From contig JAXGQR010000011.1 in assembly GCA_040766325.1 (NCBI GenBank), forward strand, positions 54,988-118,987: 64,000 bases of DNA, read 5' to 3'. Shown piece after piece: positions 26,836 through 34,123 of this stretch. The number at the start of each line of letters is the position of its first letter. Positions within the stretch are counted from its first letter, which is position 1. This stretch comes from Dehalobacterium sp040766325 (GTDB lineage Bacteria; Bacillota; Dehalobacteriia; Dehalobacteriales; Dehalobacteriaceae). The notes beneath the pieces were generated by a model that saw only the letters and a program-made list of their open reading frames with translations, had not been told where the DNA came from and searched no databases. The translations under genes and the position numbers were made by a program.

Positions 26836-27431
26836 ATATAAAAAAAAGAATCCTATCGACCAAATCATTGATGATTTTCGCATCAGTCCTCTGCGTGATT
26901 CTCTTGTCCTTTTTTATTCTGAATCAGCCCGGCTTTAAATGGGAAAAAGGCGGAGAATGGCAAGTAAATGTCTATCAAAAGGCGAACCACATGATGACGG
27001 ATGATCCACCCTGGATCGAAATCAATGAATTAAACATGCAACTGACCAGACAAGAATCTATAAGGACATCCGACCGGTCTCTCTGGATCCTCGAGGTAAA
27101 AGACATTAAGGGCAATGAATTGCTCCCCGGAGTAACTCAATTATTAATTTATTACTCTGATGAATTAAATGTTATACAAGGCTATGGATTAAATGAGCAC
27201 AATGAGAAAACCATGGGTATTGATGAGTTTTTCTCCCTCTCATTATATGGGGCAGAATTTTTCTCCCCCCAAAGAAAAATATATCAGAATCTCTTCTTGC
27301 TGCTTAATGAGCAAGTCAAGATTGAGCTATCGGAAGCTAGAGGAATCCATATTTGGTATGACAAAACCCATCCCTGGTGGATCACTTATGAAAGCAACGA
27401 ACCCTCTCTCAGGGCTCAGCTTCAGATATAA
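26832..27431 (+). CDS. Hypothetical membrane-anchored partner of the transglutaminase-like protein
   Basis: 199 residues beginning with basic residues and a hydrophobic anchor (SLMIFASVLCVILLSFFIL), then a mostly beta-predicted exported domain without cysteines after the anchor. I do not recognise the family. It overlaps the previous gene by four bases (ATGA), so it is translationally coupled, and it ends at a strong terminator. The linkage suggests an accessory, inhibitor or substrate of the transglutaminase-like enzyme. That is inference from neighbourhood only. Confidence 0.7.
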   Translation: MNIKKRILSTKSLMIFASVLCVILLSFFILNQPGFKWEKGGEWQVNVYQKANHMMTDDPPWIEINELNMQLTRQESIRTSDRSLWILEVKDIKGNELLPGVTQLLIYYSDELNVIQGYGLNEHNEKTMGIDEFFSLSLYGAEFFSPQRKIYQNLFLLLNEQVKIELSEARGIHIWYDKTHPWWITYESNEPSLRAQLQI

Positions 27432-27437
27432 AAGCTA

Positions 27438-27476
27438 GAACCTGCTTCATTAATTTTTGTGAAAGCAGGTTCTTTT
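27438..27476. terminator. Bidirectional terminator between convergent operons
   Basis: Arms gaacctgctt (27438-27447) and aagcaggttc (27463-27472) are followed by TTTT on the plus strand; on the minus strand the stem is followed by TAGCTTTT. It can end both the transglutaminase pair and the redox operon. Confidence 0.8.
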
Positions 27477-27492
27477 GGTTATTCTAGGCTGA

Positions 27493-27822
27493 TCATCCTT
27501 CTTTTTTGATCTCAATACCAACATCCCTGGGTAGAGCTAATTCAGCTGCCACCTGAACTGCTTTAAAGATGCCGGCCGGCACCACACAGGCTGCACATCA
27601 GCCGGTTAAGAATTTTCTGGCCTCCGTCATGATCTGGCCATCAAATCCTTTAGTGATTTCATTCATGGGGTCTACTTCCTGAACTCCCTGACTGAATTTC
27701 CCTATTTTTTCACACTTCGTATCCACTTTCACGTAAGCAGGTTTAAACATGCTTTCACAGGAGACTGAAACATTTGTTTCAAAACCACACACACCCGCCT
27801 TAATGCATGCAGTAGTATTCAT
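27493..27822 (-). CDS. Probable selenoprotein with in-frame UGA (DUF6951-like)
   Basis: The frame starts at the ATG at 27822 (after GGGGGATTTATC) and meets TGA at 27598-27600. It continues without interruption to a second TGA at 27493-27495. Read through, it gives 109 residues ending LTG-U-CAACVVPAGIFKAVQ and then VAAELALPRDVGIEI. The post-TGA part is clearly coding and continues the family, where homologues I recall carry cysteine (GCCSGCVVP) at this position. So Sec75 replaces a conserved cysteine beside another cysteine. Other cysteines are at 6, 12, 22 and 37. A GC-rich hairpin can form within 32 bases after the TGA (SECIS-like). It is the last gene of the redox operon. An alternative is a nonsense mutation in a Cys-type gene. 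Confidence 0.78.
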
Positions 27823-27885
27823 GATAAATCCCCCTTATCTTTTAAATTGGCCACCTAAAGCAATAACCCCCTTATGTTATGTTCG

Positions 27886-28107
27886 TTATACCGGGCTTTG
27901 CATTTTCCTGCTTTTAATATCCAGTTCCTTGATTAGTACCAACTGGGCCGGAGGTATAGGTTCGCCGTCATCATAGATGGGCTCGGTAAAAAACAGACAA
28001 TCTCTTTCTCTCAGAATTTCTGATTCCGTTCGTTCAGTTTTATACCGATAGCATTGATAATTGTTATCCTCTGCCGTTAAAAGACCACAATCCTTGCACC
28101 TAGCCAT
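27886..28107 (-). CDS. Small cysteine-containing protein
   Basis: 73 residues starting MARCKDCGLLTAEDNNYQCY, with a CxxC and a further cysteine, then CLFFTEP and a conserved-looking proline-rich GEPIPPAQL region. It resembles short zinc-ribbon or metal-binding proteins, but I do not recognise a named family. The ATG at 28107 follows GGGAGGGGAAAA at ideal spacing; a longer frame overlaps the CMD gene and lacks this signal. It sits between the CMD protein and the selenoprotein in the operon. Function unknown, probably thiol or metal chemistry. Confidence 0.7.
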   Translation of the reverse strand: MARCKDCGLLTAEDNNYQCYRYKTERTESEILRERDCLFFTEPIYDDGEPIPPAQLVLIKELDIKSRKMQSPV

Positions 28108-28127
28108 TTTTCCCCTCCCTAAATGTT

Positions 28128-28451
28128 TTATTTCTGACAGCCGCAATCTACATTTCCAGCAACGATTTCCGTCCAGTCACCTAAAACATCATGGGTCCAG
28201 CAGTCGTCAGCGCCAGCTGCTTCTCTCATAACCAGCGCAAATATGTAGGCCAGCTCCCTGGGACTGGCCCCTGCATCCAATGCTCCTTTAAAGTGCTTGA
28301 GAACACAGGGTTTTGATCTTGCTTTAATAGATAGGGCAAAACAAATAAATTGATAGGTTTTTTCATCAATCAACCGTTTTTCTTTGTACAGTTCATCCAT
28401 TTCATCCAACTTTTGAACAAACTCCGGAAATAATTCGGCGAGCATTCTCAT
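28128..28451 (-). CDS. Carboxymuconolactone decarboxylase (AhpD-like) family protein
   Basis: 107-residue single CMD domain. The motif ARSKPCVLKHFKGALDAGAS corresponds to the AhpD/CMD active site, with one cysteine and the histidine three residues later. The first cysteine of the CxxC seen in AhpD is serine here. Three additional cysteines lie at the C-terminus (DDCW, VDCGC). AhpD in mycobacteria is a lipoamide-dependent reductase fed by Lpd and a lipoyl domain. Here Lpd and a lipoyl-domain protein are in the same operon, so a similar chain is plausible. The substrate is unknown. Confidence 0.85.
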   Translation of the reverse strand: MRMLAELFPEFVQKLDEMDELYKEKRLIDEKTYQFICFALSIKARSKPCVLKHFKGALDAGASPRELAYIFALVMREAAGADDCWTHDVLGDWTEIVAGNVDCGCQK

Positions 28452-28511
28452 AATAACTGCACCTCTCCTTTTTATAATTTTTATGAATTGTAATCACATG
28501 ATTTTCAATCT

Positions 28512-28913
28512 TTAGTTATCAATTTCAATTTTCAATTTTTCCTTTATTTCTATGATTCTCTCATTACATGATAAATTCCCCAATCTGCTGCTTTCCTTTT
28601 CATAACCGGGCAGACTTGAAACCTCTGCTTGCAGGAACAGGTTAAAGCCAGTCCACAACTGATCCAGTTCTTCCCTGTTTAATGTATAGCAAACAAAATT
28701 TCCTTCTTTGTTCTCTATCACCAGATCTACATCTTTCAAGATCTTCAGATGCTGAGAAATCCTGGGCTGAAGCATGTCTAAAACCTCACTCAATTCGCAG
28801 ACACACATGCCCTGAACAGAAAGGATTTTTATAATCTTTAAACGTGTGGGTTCGCCCAGGGCTTTGAATGCTTTGTAAATTTTTATATCCAAAAATATTT
28901 CACTCTCTTTCAT
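28512..28913 (-). CDS. ArsR-family regulator inside the redox operon
   Basis: 133-residue winged-helix regulator with CVCELSEVLDMLQPRISQHL as the recognition region and a wing of EGNFVCYTLN. The CxC (MCVCE) in the recognition helix is a typical ArsR metal(loid) or thiol sensor site; another cysteine lies in the wing. It overlaps the preceding DGC gene by 14 bases, so it is cotranscribed with the operon and is likely its autoregulator. Inducer could be As, Sb, a heavy metal, persulfide or selenide; sequence does not decide. Confidence 0.88.
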   Translation of the reverse strand: MKESEIFLDIKIYKAFKALGEPTRLKIIKILSVQGMCVCELSEVLDMLQPRISQHLKILKDVDLVIENKEGNFVCYTLNREELDQLWTGFNLFLQAEVSSLPGYEKESSRLGNLSCNERIIEIKEKLKIEIDN

Positions 28914-29322
28914 GGCAATGTTTTTCTACAATGCGGTCAAATTTAATTCTAATTTCTTCGGCAACCTGATCTGCCATGGCCATGTGATCAACGGTTAAAT
29001 TTCGCGTGGATAGTGCCGGTCCTGCGGCTGTCTCCTCACCGATAATCTTCCCAACCTGCACGGTATCCGATACCTTTCCGCTTAATCTTTCGGTGGCTCT
29101 TTTGGCGCAATATTTACTGCAGCCATCCACCGTAATCGTAGGAAATTCTTTGGCGAATCCCCTTTCCTCTTCGCCGTCGGCAATAAATAGGGGGAGGCAG
29201 ATGGTGACCGATTCACCAAGACGGATTCTCTCCAAAATCTTGCGCACGGCTAAACGGGATATAGTCCCCCCCAGGCAGTCTTCACCGCTGCAGGAGATAA
29301 CCCCAATTTTTACTGGTTCCAT
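28900..29322 (-). CDS. DGC-domain putative zinc-binding protein
   Basis: 140 residues of the DGC family, named for a conserved Asp-Gly-Cys. It starts with an SCSGEDCLGG motif and has TVDGCSKYCAKRATE in the middle. The cysteines in CSGxxC and DGCxxxC are spaced as in the family. Family role is unknown; the proteins are predicted to bind zinc and often occur near redox or ArsR genes. The ATG follows GGGGAGGAATAAAGA. It is one of three DGC modules in this operon, next to another DGC gene (three bases apart). Confidence 0.85.
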   Translation of the reverse strand: MEPVKIGVISCSGEDCLGGTISRLAVRKILERIRLGESVTICLPLFIADGEEERGFAKEFPTITVDGCSKYCAKRATERLSGKVSDTVQVGKIIGEETAAGPALSTRNLTVDHMAMADQVAEEIRIKFDRIVEKHCHERE

Positions 29323-29325
29323 TCT

Positions 29326-29715
29326 TTATTCCTCCCCGTGAATGTCGTTTACTTTTAAAGCTATTTTCTCTGCAGTCTCATCAACAATTTTCCAGCCATC
29401 GTCGGTAAGTGCGGTAGCCGTACCCGGTTTTAATCCCCGATATTCTTTTAATGCATCTATTACACGAAATTCCTGGGCAATAACACCTCCGGCATGAGCC
29501 ACACTTTTCGCCGCACACATTTTAGGGCAGCCATCGATGGTAATACATTTACCGGACTGAATCCGATCTGTAATATCCTGGTCACCGGTTACGATATAAG
29601 CAAGACACTCCAATTGAGATATTTCCGGGCAGATTTCATTGACGATTTTTAAAGCCATTTCCCGGGCTAGCAGCCCGTGTACCTTGCCGATCCCGCTGCA
29701 TGGGATCACCTTCAC
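29326..29715 (-). CDS. DGC-domain putative zinc-binding protein (second copy)
   Basis: 129-residue DGC-family protein, with PCSGIGKVHG near the N-terminus and TIDGCPKMCAAKSVAH in the middle. It is a diverged paralogue of its two neighbours and lacks the second cysteine in the first motif (CSGIGK rather than CSGEDC). It is 20 bp from the DGC-lipoyl fusion gene and three bases before the next DGC gene. Tandem diverged copies suggest subunits of one complex or sequential carriers. Function unknown. Confidence 0.85.
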   Translation of the reverse strand: MKVIPCSGIGKVHGLLAREMALKIVNEICPEISQLECLAYIVTGDQDITDRIQSGKCITIDGCPKMCAAKSVAHAGGVIAQEFRVIDALKEYRGLKPGTATALTDDGWKIVDETAEKIALKVNDIHGEE

Positions 29716-29735
29716 CTTTTAGACATTAAATTCAT

Positions 29736-30620
29736 CTACTTCTTTTTCATGATTTTAAAATAATCGTCAAATCCGATTAATAGCTCCTTGTCACTCTCAA
29801 AGTCTGTTAACTCCAGCTCGGCGATCCATCCCTTTTCATAAGGATTATCATTAATATATTCAGGATAATACAGCAGCTCATCATTTATTGCCGTGATCCT
29901 TCCGGAAACCGGTGAAATAACTTCAAAGACGGCTTTTCCTGATTCAATCAACCCGGCTTCTTCAAACTGTTCAATTTCACTCCCAATGGCAGGAGGCGTT
30001 AAAAACATAATATCCGAGAGACTTTTTTGCACAAAATCAGTGACGCCGATGCGCGCCTGATTCCCCACTACATAGGCCCAGCAATCATTTTCATTAAAAT
30101 AAAAACCTTCTCTGGGAATGCGGAAAATAAATTTATCCTTCGTATATGTTTCATACACAATATTTTCTGGCAGGAAATCTGAAGCCTCTTCTTCTTTAGT
30201 TTCCTTTGCTTCTGCTTCGCCCTGACCTGACTTTTCCTCTTTCTCTTCCTTTAAGGTGTCTTGCTGGATTTCTTTAAGCACCAGATCACATAAATGGCGT
30301 TCATTTTCTCCCAGACGCAAAGATGCTCCGAGTTCTATATTGTTTTTCTTCGCTTCTTCATTAATATTAATCTTACCAGCAATTTTTAGCCCTTTTTCCG
30401 CCGCCAGCTTGGAAGCACAGCGGGTACCGCAGCCGTCAATGATCAAAAGGGGATCCTCTGCCGCCAGTTTATTGTAACGAGCATCGGACACCCGATAGAA
30501 TACGGGACAAATGATTTCACTCCCATTTTCGTCAGACAGTCTAAGGGCAATTTCCCGTGTGATGGAGCCCGCCGCCTTATCCAAACCGTTACAGGGGAGA
30601 ATTACGATTTTTTTACTCAT
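29736..30620 (-). CDS. DGC domain fused to GcvH-like lipoyl domain
   Basis: 294 residues. Residues 1-120 are a DGC domain (LPCNGLDKAAG, IIDGCGTRCASKLA). A highly charged linker (about 122-155) follows. Residues 160-290 are a GcvH-like domain, with ESGKAVFEVISPVSG matching the lipoylated-lysine loop (ESVKAxSDxYSPVSG in GcvH). The lysine is conserved, so lipoylation is likely. GcvH-like lipoate-binding proteins in sHdr sulfur metabolism carry reactive sulfur on lipoate. The domain fusion links the lipoyl arm physically to a cysteine-metal domain, and the nearby lpdA can reoxidise or reduce it. It overlaps the ferredoxin gene by four bases. Confidence 0.85.
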   Translation of the reverse strand: MSKKIVILPCNGLDKAAGSITREIALRLSDENGSEIICPVFYRVSDARYNKLAAEDPLLIIDGCGTRCASKLAAEKGLKIAGKININEEAKKNNIELGASLRLGENERHLCDLVLKEIQQDTLKEEKEEKSGQGEAEAKETKEEEASDFLPENIVYETYTKDKFIFRIPREGFYFNENDCWAYVVGNQARIGVTDFVQKSLSDIMFLTPPAIGSEIEQFEEAGLIESGKAVFEVISPVSGRITAINDELLYYPEYINDNPYEKGWIAELELTDFESDKELLIGFDDYFKIMKKK

Positions 30621-30919
30621 GCTTCTTCAGCCCCCTCCTTCAACTCCTTCCTGATTTCCTTGATGCGTTTCGTAGTTTCTGCTTTGTTAGGAAAGGTGAG
30701 GGCATCTGGGCCGCAGGTCTTGCTGCATGCCCGGCAGAACACCACGCAGTTATCAGGATTTTTCACAATCAGCTTTTTTTCTTCATTTTCACGCACTTCA
30801 AAAACCTGATGGGGACAAAATATCTCGCATTCCATACAATAGTCACACTTGGAGTAATCAATGGTGGGCGCCCAGTCAATTTTGTCTCGGGGTACACCCA
30901 TAAAAGTGTTTTCGCTCAA
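30617..30919 (-). CDS. Ferredoxin-like 4Fe-4S protein
   Basis: 100 residues with two cysteine groups, CDYCMECEIFCPHQVF and CVVFCRACSKTCGPDAL. The first is a standard CxxCxxCxxxCP [4Fe-4S] motif; the second is also adequate for a cluster. It probably shuttles electrons in the cytosol. The overlap with the fusion gene (ATGA-type) and tight spacing to the HdrA-like gene indicate a complex with the lipoyl and HdrA-like components. Partner identity is inference. Confidence 0.88.
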   Translation of the reverse strand: MSENTFMGVPRDKIDWAPTIDYSKCDYCMECEIFCPHQVFEVRENEEKKLIVKNPDNCVVFCRACSKTCGPDALTFPNKAETTKRIKEIRKELKEGAEEA

Positions 30920-30921
30920 TC

Positions 30922-31305
30922 TTATCCCTCCAATTCTTCCAAATCTTCCAGTGCCTTTTCCACCTTTTCTACGGCCTCTTCTGTGGTCATATCTCTCACA
31001 TCAAGAGGAATCAGATCCTTATTAATATCTAACCCGGCCTTAGCGAAGGAATCCCGAAACAGCTTTTTCTGCATATTGGGCGCACATCCGCCGATCACAA
31101 CTTTGCGGTGGGCTTGTAAAAAGTCGTCCAAAAACCGGTCTCCGTCCTCCTCACAAAGCTGAGGATGAATAAACCCATATTCCACAGGAAGTTCAATCCT
31201 AACCTGATTAATAAAATCCCAGATGTCCATTTTAGAAAATCCAGGGCATTTCCCTGTACAAACACACATAATAAATCCCGGTTGTTCTTTTTTTTGTTCT
31301 TCCAT
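30922..31305 (-). CDS. HdrA-like N-terminal domain protein
   Basis: 127 residues. The features CVCTGKCPGF at residues 14-23, LCEEDG in the middle and VVIGGCAPNMQKKLFRDSF later resemble the N-terminal domain of heterodisulfide reductase subunit A (and QmoA), where cysteines build an [4Fe-4S] site. The FAD domain and ferredoxin domains of full HdrA are missing, so it is a stand-alone fragment or dedicated small subunit. The ferredoxin gene two bases downstream could restore the missing part. Assignment rests on motif likeness and operon context. Confidence 0.7.
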   Translation of the reverse strand: MEEQKKEQPGFIMCVCTGKCPGFSKMDIWDFINQVRIELPVEYGFIHPQLCEEDGDRFLDDFLQAHRKVVIGGCAPNMQKKLFRDSFAKAGLDINKDLIPLDVRDMTTEEAVEKVEKALEDLEELEG

Positions 31306-31370
31306 GTTTTTATTCTCCTTTTCAATTTTTAATTATTTGTATTTTATTTCCCTTGTTCGTCTATTGTTTT

Positions 31371-32789
31371 TTACCCATCCTTTTCATGAACTTTATGAAT
31401 GGGTCTGCCGATGGCATCACCGCATGCTTCCATAACAGCCTCACTCAATGTGGGATGAGGATGAATCATCTCAACCAATGTCTTTGCTTTAACCCCCAGA
31501 GTAACGGCCAGGGTCAGTTCAGATATCATCTCTGACGCATGTGGCCCCAAGATCTGGCCACCCAGGATCACGCCGGTCTCCCCATGAACGACTACTTTGA
31601 CATAGCCTTCTCTTTCTCCCAGGGTAAGCGCCCTGCCATTATGCCGCAATTCAAAAGAGCCTGTTTTTACCTTAATGCCCCGTTTTTCCGCTTCCTCCTC
31701 GTTGATACCGACAGAGGCGATTTCAGGATCGGTATAAACACAGGAAGGTACGGCATCATAATTCAGTCTTGTTTCCTGTCCTAAGGCATTCTCTGCGGCA
31801 ATACGTCCTTCAGCATAAGCCAAATGGGCTAAGAGCTTCCCACCGATTACATCACCGGCGGCGTATACCCCAGAAATATTTGTTTCCATTTTTTCATTTA
31901 CAGCAATAGCCCCCTGCACCATATGGAGGCCTAAATCAACCAGGTCCGGAGCATATGTTTTGCTTTTTCTTCCCACGGCAATTAAAACTTTTTCAGCCTT
32001 AAAAACCGTTTCCTTACCTCGATTGTCAACAAGTATATTGAGAGCATCTCCCTCTTCTTTGATCTCTTTAACCTCTGCACCTAGCTTAAAACCGATGCCT
32101 TTTCTTTTTAAAACCTTGAGCAGTTCTTCTGTTATTTCCCGATCTTCTTCTTTAAGAATACAGCTTTTCATTTCCAGCACCGTTACTTTCGCTCCCACCC
32201 TATTAAAGAGGTCGGCAAATTCCAGTCCGATCACACCGGCACCCACAATGACCAATGAAGAGGGAATTTCCTGCAGCTCCAAAGCTTCATCACTGGTCAG
32301 CACATTTGTAAGTCCCATCCCTGGAATATTGGGTACCAGAGGCTCAGATCCTACCGTAATAATTAATTTTTCACATGTAATCTGAATACTTTCTGATTCC
32401 GCTTCGACCCTGATCTCCCTAGGGTTTAAGACAACTCCTTTGCCTTTAAGCAAAGCGATTTTATTTTCTGCTATCAAAGAATCCAAGCCAATAAGTAAGT
32501 TCTTGACAACTCGTTCTTTCCGAGACAAGGCTGACTGCCAGCCGATCTTCTCGATATTGGCATCAATACCGAATTCCATTGATTTTTTGATTAAAGCAGC
32601 AACTTCCCCATTTCTCAGCAAAGACTTGGTGGGAATACAGCCCTGGTTTAAGCAAACTCCGCCCAGTTTATTTTCTTCAATCAAGACAACTTCTGCACCT
32701 AATTGGGCTGCTCTAATGGCAGCCACATAACCTGCCGGCCCGCCGCCCAAGATCGCAATCTTTGTTTTGATACTCACCGTTGATACCAA
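31371..32789 (-). CDS. lpdA: Dihydrolipoyl dehydrogenase
   Basis: 472-residue flavoprotein disulfide reductase of usual length. FAD-binding GGGPAGYVAA lies at the N-terminus, the redox disulfide in GGVCLNQGCIPTK (about 43-55), the NAD-binding GAGVIGLEFA and the second FAD motif AAGDVIGGKLLAH follow, and the catalytic His-Glu region HPHPTLSEAV is near the end. It oxidises dihydrolipoamide with NAD+ or reduces lipoamide with NADH. No pyruvate or glycine dehydrogenase genes are nearby. Its expected partner is the GcvH-like domain of the fusion protein in this operon. The TTG at 32789 follows GGAGGAGAGG. First gene of the operon. Confidence 0.93.
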   Translation of the reverse strand: MVSTVSIKTKIAILGGGPAGYVAAIRAAQLGAEVVLIEENKLGGVCLNQGCIPTKSLLRNGEVAALIKKSMEFGIDANIEKIGWQSALSRKERVVKNLLIGLDSLIAENKIALLKGKGVVLNPREIRVEAESESIQITCEKLIITVGSEPLVPNIPGMGLTNVLTSDEALELQEIPSSLVIVGAGVIGLEFADLFNRVGAKVTVLEMKSCILKEEDREITEELLKVLKRKGIGFKLGAEVKEIKEEGDALNILVDNRGKETVFKAEKVLIAVGRKSKTYAPDLVDLGLHMVQGAIAVNEKMETNISGVYAAGDVIGGKLLAHLAYAEGRIAAENALGQETRLNYDAVPSCVYTDPEIASVGINEEEAEKRGIKVKTGSFELRHNGRALTLGEREGYVKVVVHGETGVILGGQILGPHASEMISELTLAVTLGVKAKTLVEMIHPHPTLSEAVMEACGDAIGRPIHKVHEKDG

Positions 32790-32831
32790 GACCTCTCCTC
32801 CTGCATATTATCATATTCTTAACCTCTTATA

Positions 32832-32849
32832 TTGTTATTATATTAACAA
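32832..32849 (-). promoter_or_regulatory. Palindrome upstream of lpdA operon
   Basis: TTGTTATTATATTAACAA is an 18-bp near-perfect palindrome (TTGTTA-n6-TAACAA) about 43 bp before the lpdA start, in an AT-rich region that could hold the promoter. It is a candidate operator for the ArsR-type regulator encoded in the operon; binding is inference. Confidence 0.4.
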
Positions 32850-32931
32850 ATTTTTTAGTACCTATCAATCCATATTTATTTTTCTTTTTTAATCTCAGTA
32901 CAACCATTCCCGAGCAGAGCCATTTCTTTAG

Positions 32932-32962
32932 CAAAAAACAGGGCTGCATATCATGCAACCCG
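32932..32962 (-). terminator. Terminator after the Cys-rich peptide gene
   Basis: On the minus strand GGGTTGCAT and ATGCAGCCC enclose three bases and are followed by TGTTTTTTGC. It ends the MarR-permease-peptide unit before the lpdA operon begins. Confidence 0.85.
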
Positions 32963-32995
32963 TAATAGACAGTTACCTAACCAGCAAGGTCGCCC

Positions 32996-33166
32996 TCATT
33001 GATCCTTATTCATCATTTCCTTGTCTGTTATTTCTGTTTTTTCTTCTTTTCCATCCTTTTCCGGCACTTCTTCTAACTCAAAATCACAGCAACATGAGCC
33101 TTTCTTGGCTTTCTTTCCGGAAAAAAATCCAAATAACCCTTTCTTCTCTTTTTCATTATTCATCAT
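32996..33166 (-). CDS. Small Cys-rich peptide following ArsP-like permease
   Basis: 56 residues: basic N-terminus (NNEKEKKGLFGFF), then KKGSCCCDFELEEVPEKDG and an acidic tail. The CCC motif could bind a soft metal or metalloid. Similar Cys-rich peptides often follow ArsP-type permease genes in Clostridia as I recall. I start at the ATG at 33166 after AAAGGGGATTTTG; the next ATG at 33163 is equally possible. It lies 24 bp after the permease, so it is cotranscribed. Function unknown; a chaperone role for the permease substrate is only a guess. Confidence 0.72.
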   Translation of the reverse strand: MMNNEKEKKGLFGFFSGKKAKKGSCCCDFELEEVPEKDGKEEKTEITDKEMMNKDQ

Positions 33167-33190
33167 CAAAATCCCCTTTCTCATTTTTCT

Positions 33191-34090
33191 CTACATAATG
33201 ATATTAAAGGTATACCCGCCAATTACAGCGGTGAGAAAAATAACAAACATGATCGCTGCAACTAATTTTTTCTTAAAAATACCGGCCAACATCGTCATTT
33301 CAGGAATCGCCATTCCCGCACCACCAATAATTAAAGCAATAACCGTCCCTACATTCATACCTTTTTGCATCAATGAAACTCCGATAGGTATGGCAGTTTC
33401 TGCCCGGATATAAAGAGGAATACCAATTATCGCCGCAATGGGAACCGCTACTAGACTATCATTTCCCGAATACTTTAATACAAACTCCGTGGGCAGATAG
33501 CCATAAATCAACGCACCTATACCAACCCCAATCAGAAGATAAATTAGGATACCGGTAAAATCCCCCCATGCTTTTAAAAATGAAACTTTTAATTTGCTTG
33601 AAAATACCGGGGGTATTTTTTCTTCAGAAGTCTCAGATCCGCCTTTTTTAATCCGGATATTCTTAACGAGTTGTGCACCACCTGTTTTTTCTAAGATTAC
33701 GCCAAAAACAATTGCTGCACCAAAAACAACGACAAAGTAAGTGATTGCTCCCTTCAAACCTACTAGAACAACCATCATGGTTATGATAATTGGATTCAAC
33801 AGTGGAGATGCAATCACAAATGACATCACCGACCCAAAAGGTATACCGAGATCTAAAAAACCAAGCGTCAAAGGCACAGTAGAGCAGGCACAAAAAGGTG
33901 TTAATGAGCCAAATAAAGCCCCAACAAAGTTTCCGAGCAATCCTTTACCTGTCATCCATTTTTGAATTTTCTCTTTTGGTAAATACATAAGTGCTAAGGC
34001 CACTAATGTACTGATCCCTAGAAAAAGTAATGTAAGCTCTGCGGTAATAAAGAGAAAATATTTAATGGTGCTGATTAACGAATTCACCAA
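33191..34090 (-). CDS. ArsP/DUF318-family permease
   Basis: 299 residues with about eight hydrophobic segments and the signature TPFCACSTVPLTLGFL (family motif PFCSCSTVPL), which holds the cysteines used by ArsP-type exporters of trivalent organoarsenicals. Related permeases are called SaoE in selenocysteine-associated organometal operons, but no other sao genes are seen. It probably exports an organic or inorganic metalloid or thiol adduct. A MarR-like gene directly upstream and a Cys-rich peptide directly downstream complete the unit. The start is TTG at 34090 or GTG at 34087, after GGGAGGGGATC. Substrate is inferred from family only. Confidence 0.85.
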   Translation of the reverse strand: MVNSLISTIKYFLFITAELTLLFLGISTLVALALMYLPKEKIQKWMTGKGLLGNFVGALFGSLTPFCACSTVPLTLGFLDLGIPFGSVMSFVIASPLLNPIIITMMVVLVGLKGAITYFVVVFGAAIVFGVILEKTGGAQLVKNIRIKKGGSETSEEKIPPVFSSKLKVSFLKAWGDFTGILIYLLIGVGIGALIYGYLPTEFVLKYSGNDSLVAVPIAAIIGIPLYIRAETAIPIGVSLMQKGMNVGTVIALIIGGAGMAIPEMTMLAGIFKKKLVAAIMFVIFLTAVIGGYTFNIIM

Positions 34091-34123
34091 AGATCCCCTC
34101 CCTATGTAAAATTATTTTTCTAT

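Noticed and set aside
27598..27822. A 74-residue protein ending at the TGA at 27598
   Set aside because: Coding sequence of clear family character continues in the same frame after the TGA, so the short version is probably an annotation artefact.
27886..28146. 86-codon version of the small cysteine protein
   Set aside because: The ATG at 28107 has an ideal ribosome site; the longer form overlaps the CMD gene without one.
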